Assembly: GCF_900110915.1 (NCBI RefSeq)
Contig: NZ_FOFG01000002.1
Location: 186,001 to 250,000, forward strand
Direction of reading: 5' to 3'
Source: Faunimonas pinastri
GTDB lineage: Bacteria > Pseudomonadota > Alphaproteobacteria > Rhizobiales > Afifellaceae
DNA length: 64,000 bases
Shown piece after piece: positions 63,035-64,000 of this stretch. Made by a program: the position numbers and the translations under genes. Positions within the stretch are counted from its first letter, which is position 1; every line of letters starts with the position of its first letter. Below the pieces are notes generated by a model. That model searched no databases and was not told the DNA's origin. It saw only the letters and a program-made list of their open reading frames with translations.

Positions 63035-64000
63035 TTATCGCGTGATGAAGCAGCTGCCGCCGGCGGCCTTCAGCTTCTCGCAAAGATCCACCGCTCCGTC
63101 GCGACCGGAGAACGGCCCGACGCGCACGCGATAGAAGGTGCCCTTGTCGCCGAGATCGGTCCTGGCCACGCTCGTATGCTGCTTGCCGAGCACGGACGCG
63201 TAGCGCTTGGACAGCATGGCCATGGCGGATTTGGCATCGGCCTCGACCTTGCGGGAGCTGAGCTGGACGAAGAAGCCGTTCCCCACGGGCGCAGGCGCAG
63301 CCTCGGACTGGGCGCGGGCGATGTGCCGGTCGGGCGCCGCCTGTGCGGTGTCCGGCTGGGCCGGCGCGGGCTCCGCCGCATCGGCCTGCGCGTCGGGCGT
63401 CGCAGGCTGCGCAAAGGTCGCGGCCGCATCGGGTGCGGGCGCTGCCGTCGCATTTGCCGGCTCGGGCGCAGGGCTCGCGGCCGGAGCCTTGGCGCTCGCA
63501 GTCACGATCGTGCCATCCGGGCGCACGGTCACCGTGCGAACCTTGCGAGGTCCGATCGTGTCCGGGTCGGGATTCTGCCCAGACGGAGCATTGCTGGCCG
63601 AGATCTCGCCGCCGAGACCGCCGCCATTGGCGTCGCTGGACGCCGCGAGCGCTGCCTGCTCGTTCGGCTCCTCGGCATTGTCGACGATCTTTTCGTTGGT
63701 GGGCGGCGCAACACCGGCCACACGGTCGTAGACCGCCTGCCCCGTTGCGTTGTCGGCCTTGGCGTCAGCCTTTTCCGGTTCCACCTTCACCGCGCCGTCC
63801 TGCGGCTTGATGATCGGCGGAACGCCGGAGATGGAGGCGACTTCGTCCTTCGCGCCATGAAGGAAGTAGGCGGCCGCACCGACGACCGCGACGAACACGA
63901 CCGCCGCGGCGATCACCAATCCTGTTGCCGGACGGCGCGCCGCGTGGCGCTCCTGGAACTCCGGGTGGAAAGCCGCCGATTCCTCGGCCGGCATCTCCAC
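63035..64000 (-). CDS. SPOR-domain membrane protein (5' end may be outside window)
   Basis: At least 321 residues. One transmembrane helix (about 27-47, ATGLVIAAAVVFVAVVGAA) is followed by a long Ala/Pro/Asp-rich periplasmic linker and a C-terminal SPOR domain (FFVQLSSRKVEADAKSAM; FYRVRVGPFSGRDGAVDLC) that binds denuded peptidoglycan at division sites. The last residues carry a Cys pair (DLCEKL, GSCFITR). The frame is still open at base 64000, and the first visible Met is probably internal. It lies just upstream of nagZ on the same strand, as in other Alphaproteobacteria. Confidence 0.85.
   Translation of the reverse strand: MEMPAEESAAFHPEFQERHAARRPATGLVIAAAVVFVAVVGAAAYFLHGAKDEVASISGVPPIIKPQDGAVKVEPEKADAKADNATGQAVYDRVAGVAPPTNEKIVDNAEEPNEQAALAASSDANGGGLGGEISASNAPSGQNPDPDTIGPRKVRTVTVRPDGTIVTASAKAPAASPAPEPANATAAPAPDAAATFAQPATPDAQADAAEPAPAQPDTAQAAPDRHIARAQSEAAPAPVGNGFFVQLSSRKVEADAKSAMAMLSKRYASVLGKQHTSVARTDLGDKGTFYRVRVGPFSGRDGAVDLCEKLKAAGGSCFITR

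Overview
The window is a 64 kb stretch of high-GC chromosome with dense coding on both strands. Gene content and local order point to an alphaproteobacterium of the order Hyphomicrobiales, possibly near Aurantimonadaceae; the family is inference. The supporting signs are the run nagZ-scpA-scpB-tatA-tatB-tatC-serS-surE-pcm-LytM protein, a GTTC-N7-GTTC SOS box in front of uvrA, small MSNVIPFP and DUF1127 proteins, and a FolM-type pteridine reductase. No insertion sequence, prophage, CRISPR array or rRNA operon was seen.

Left part (1-8.6 kb): sugar and amino-sugar uptake. The end of an RbsC/RbsB-type sugar ABC transporter is closed by a terminator. It is followed by a compact operon with a BadF-type amino-sugar kinase, a polar-amino-acid-type ABC permease, ATPase and binding protein, and a double-SIS sugar-phosphate protein. 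A convergent ROK repressor shares a bidirectional terminator with this operon. The combination suggests import and phosphorylation of an amino sugar or amino-sugar acid. From 8.7 to 13.8 kb there are pterin/folate genes (folE, folM, folK), interrupted by a secreted SUOX-fold protein paired with a membrane PAS-GGDEF-EAL protein. folM and folK overlap tail to tail by 117 bp.

Middle (14-31 kb): a small sulfotransferase, a nearly gene-free 0.74 kb stretch, tRNA-Asp, the fluoride channel crcB, a second diguanylate cyclase, two tandem secreted paralogues with identical cysteine spacing, a K+ channel with an RCK module, and a Gdx/SugE exporter with a possible RNA switch. A surface-glycan cluster follows (20.7-29.4 kb) with several GT2 enzymes, a GT4 enzyme, a coiled-coil protein with half a GT-B fold, and a sulfotransferase. 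A paired operator-like repeat lies in its main divergent promoter. guaA and a 61-residue hypothetical protein close this part.

Right part (31-64 kb): mostly housekeeping. It holds a GT39 mannosyltransferase-like protein, gatB, a nucleoside hydrolase, an EamA exporter, mgtE, gyrA, marC, a CDF exporter, ssb and uvrA (divergent around one SOS box), a DUF1127 protein, a PfpI protein and trmFO. Next come yajC-secD-secF with homologues of two mitochondrial complex I assembly factors (Mth938/NDUFAF3-like and squalene-synthase-like/NDUFAF6-like) and a DUF815 ATPase. The last block runs from a degenerate LytM protein through pcm, surE, serS, tatC/B/A, scpB/A and nagZ to a SPOR-domain protein cut by the window edge.
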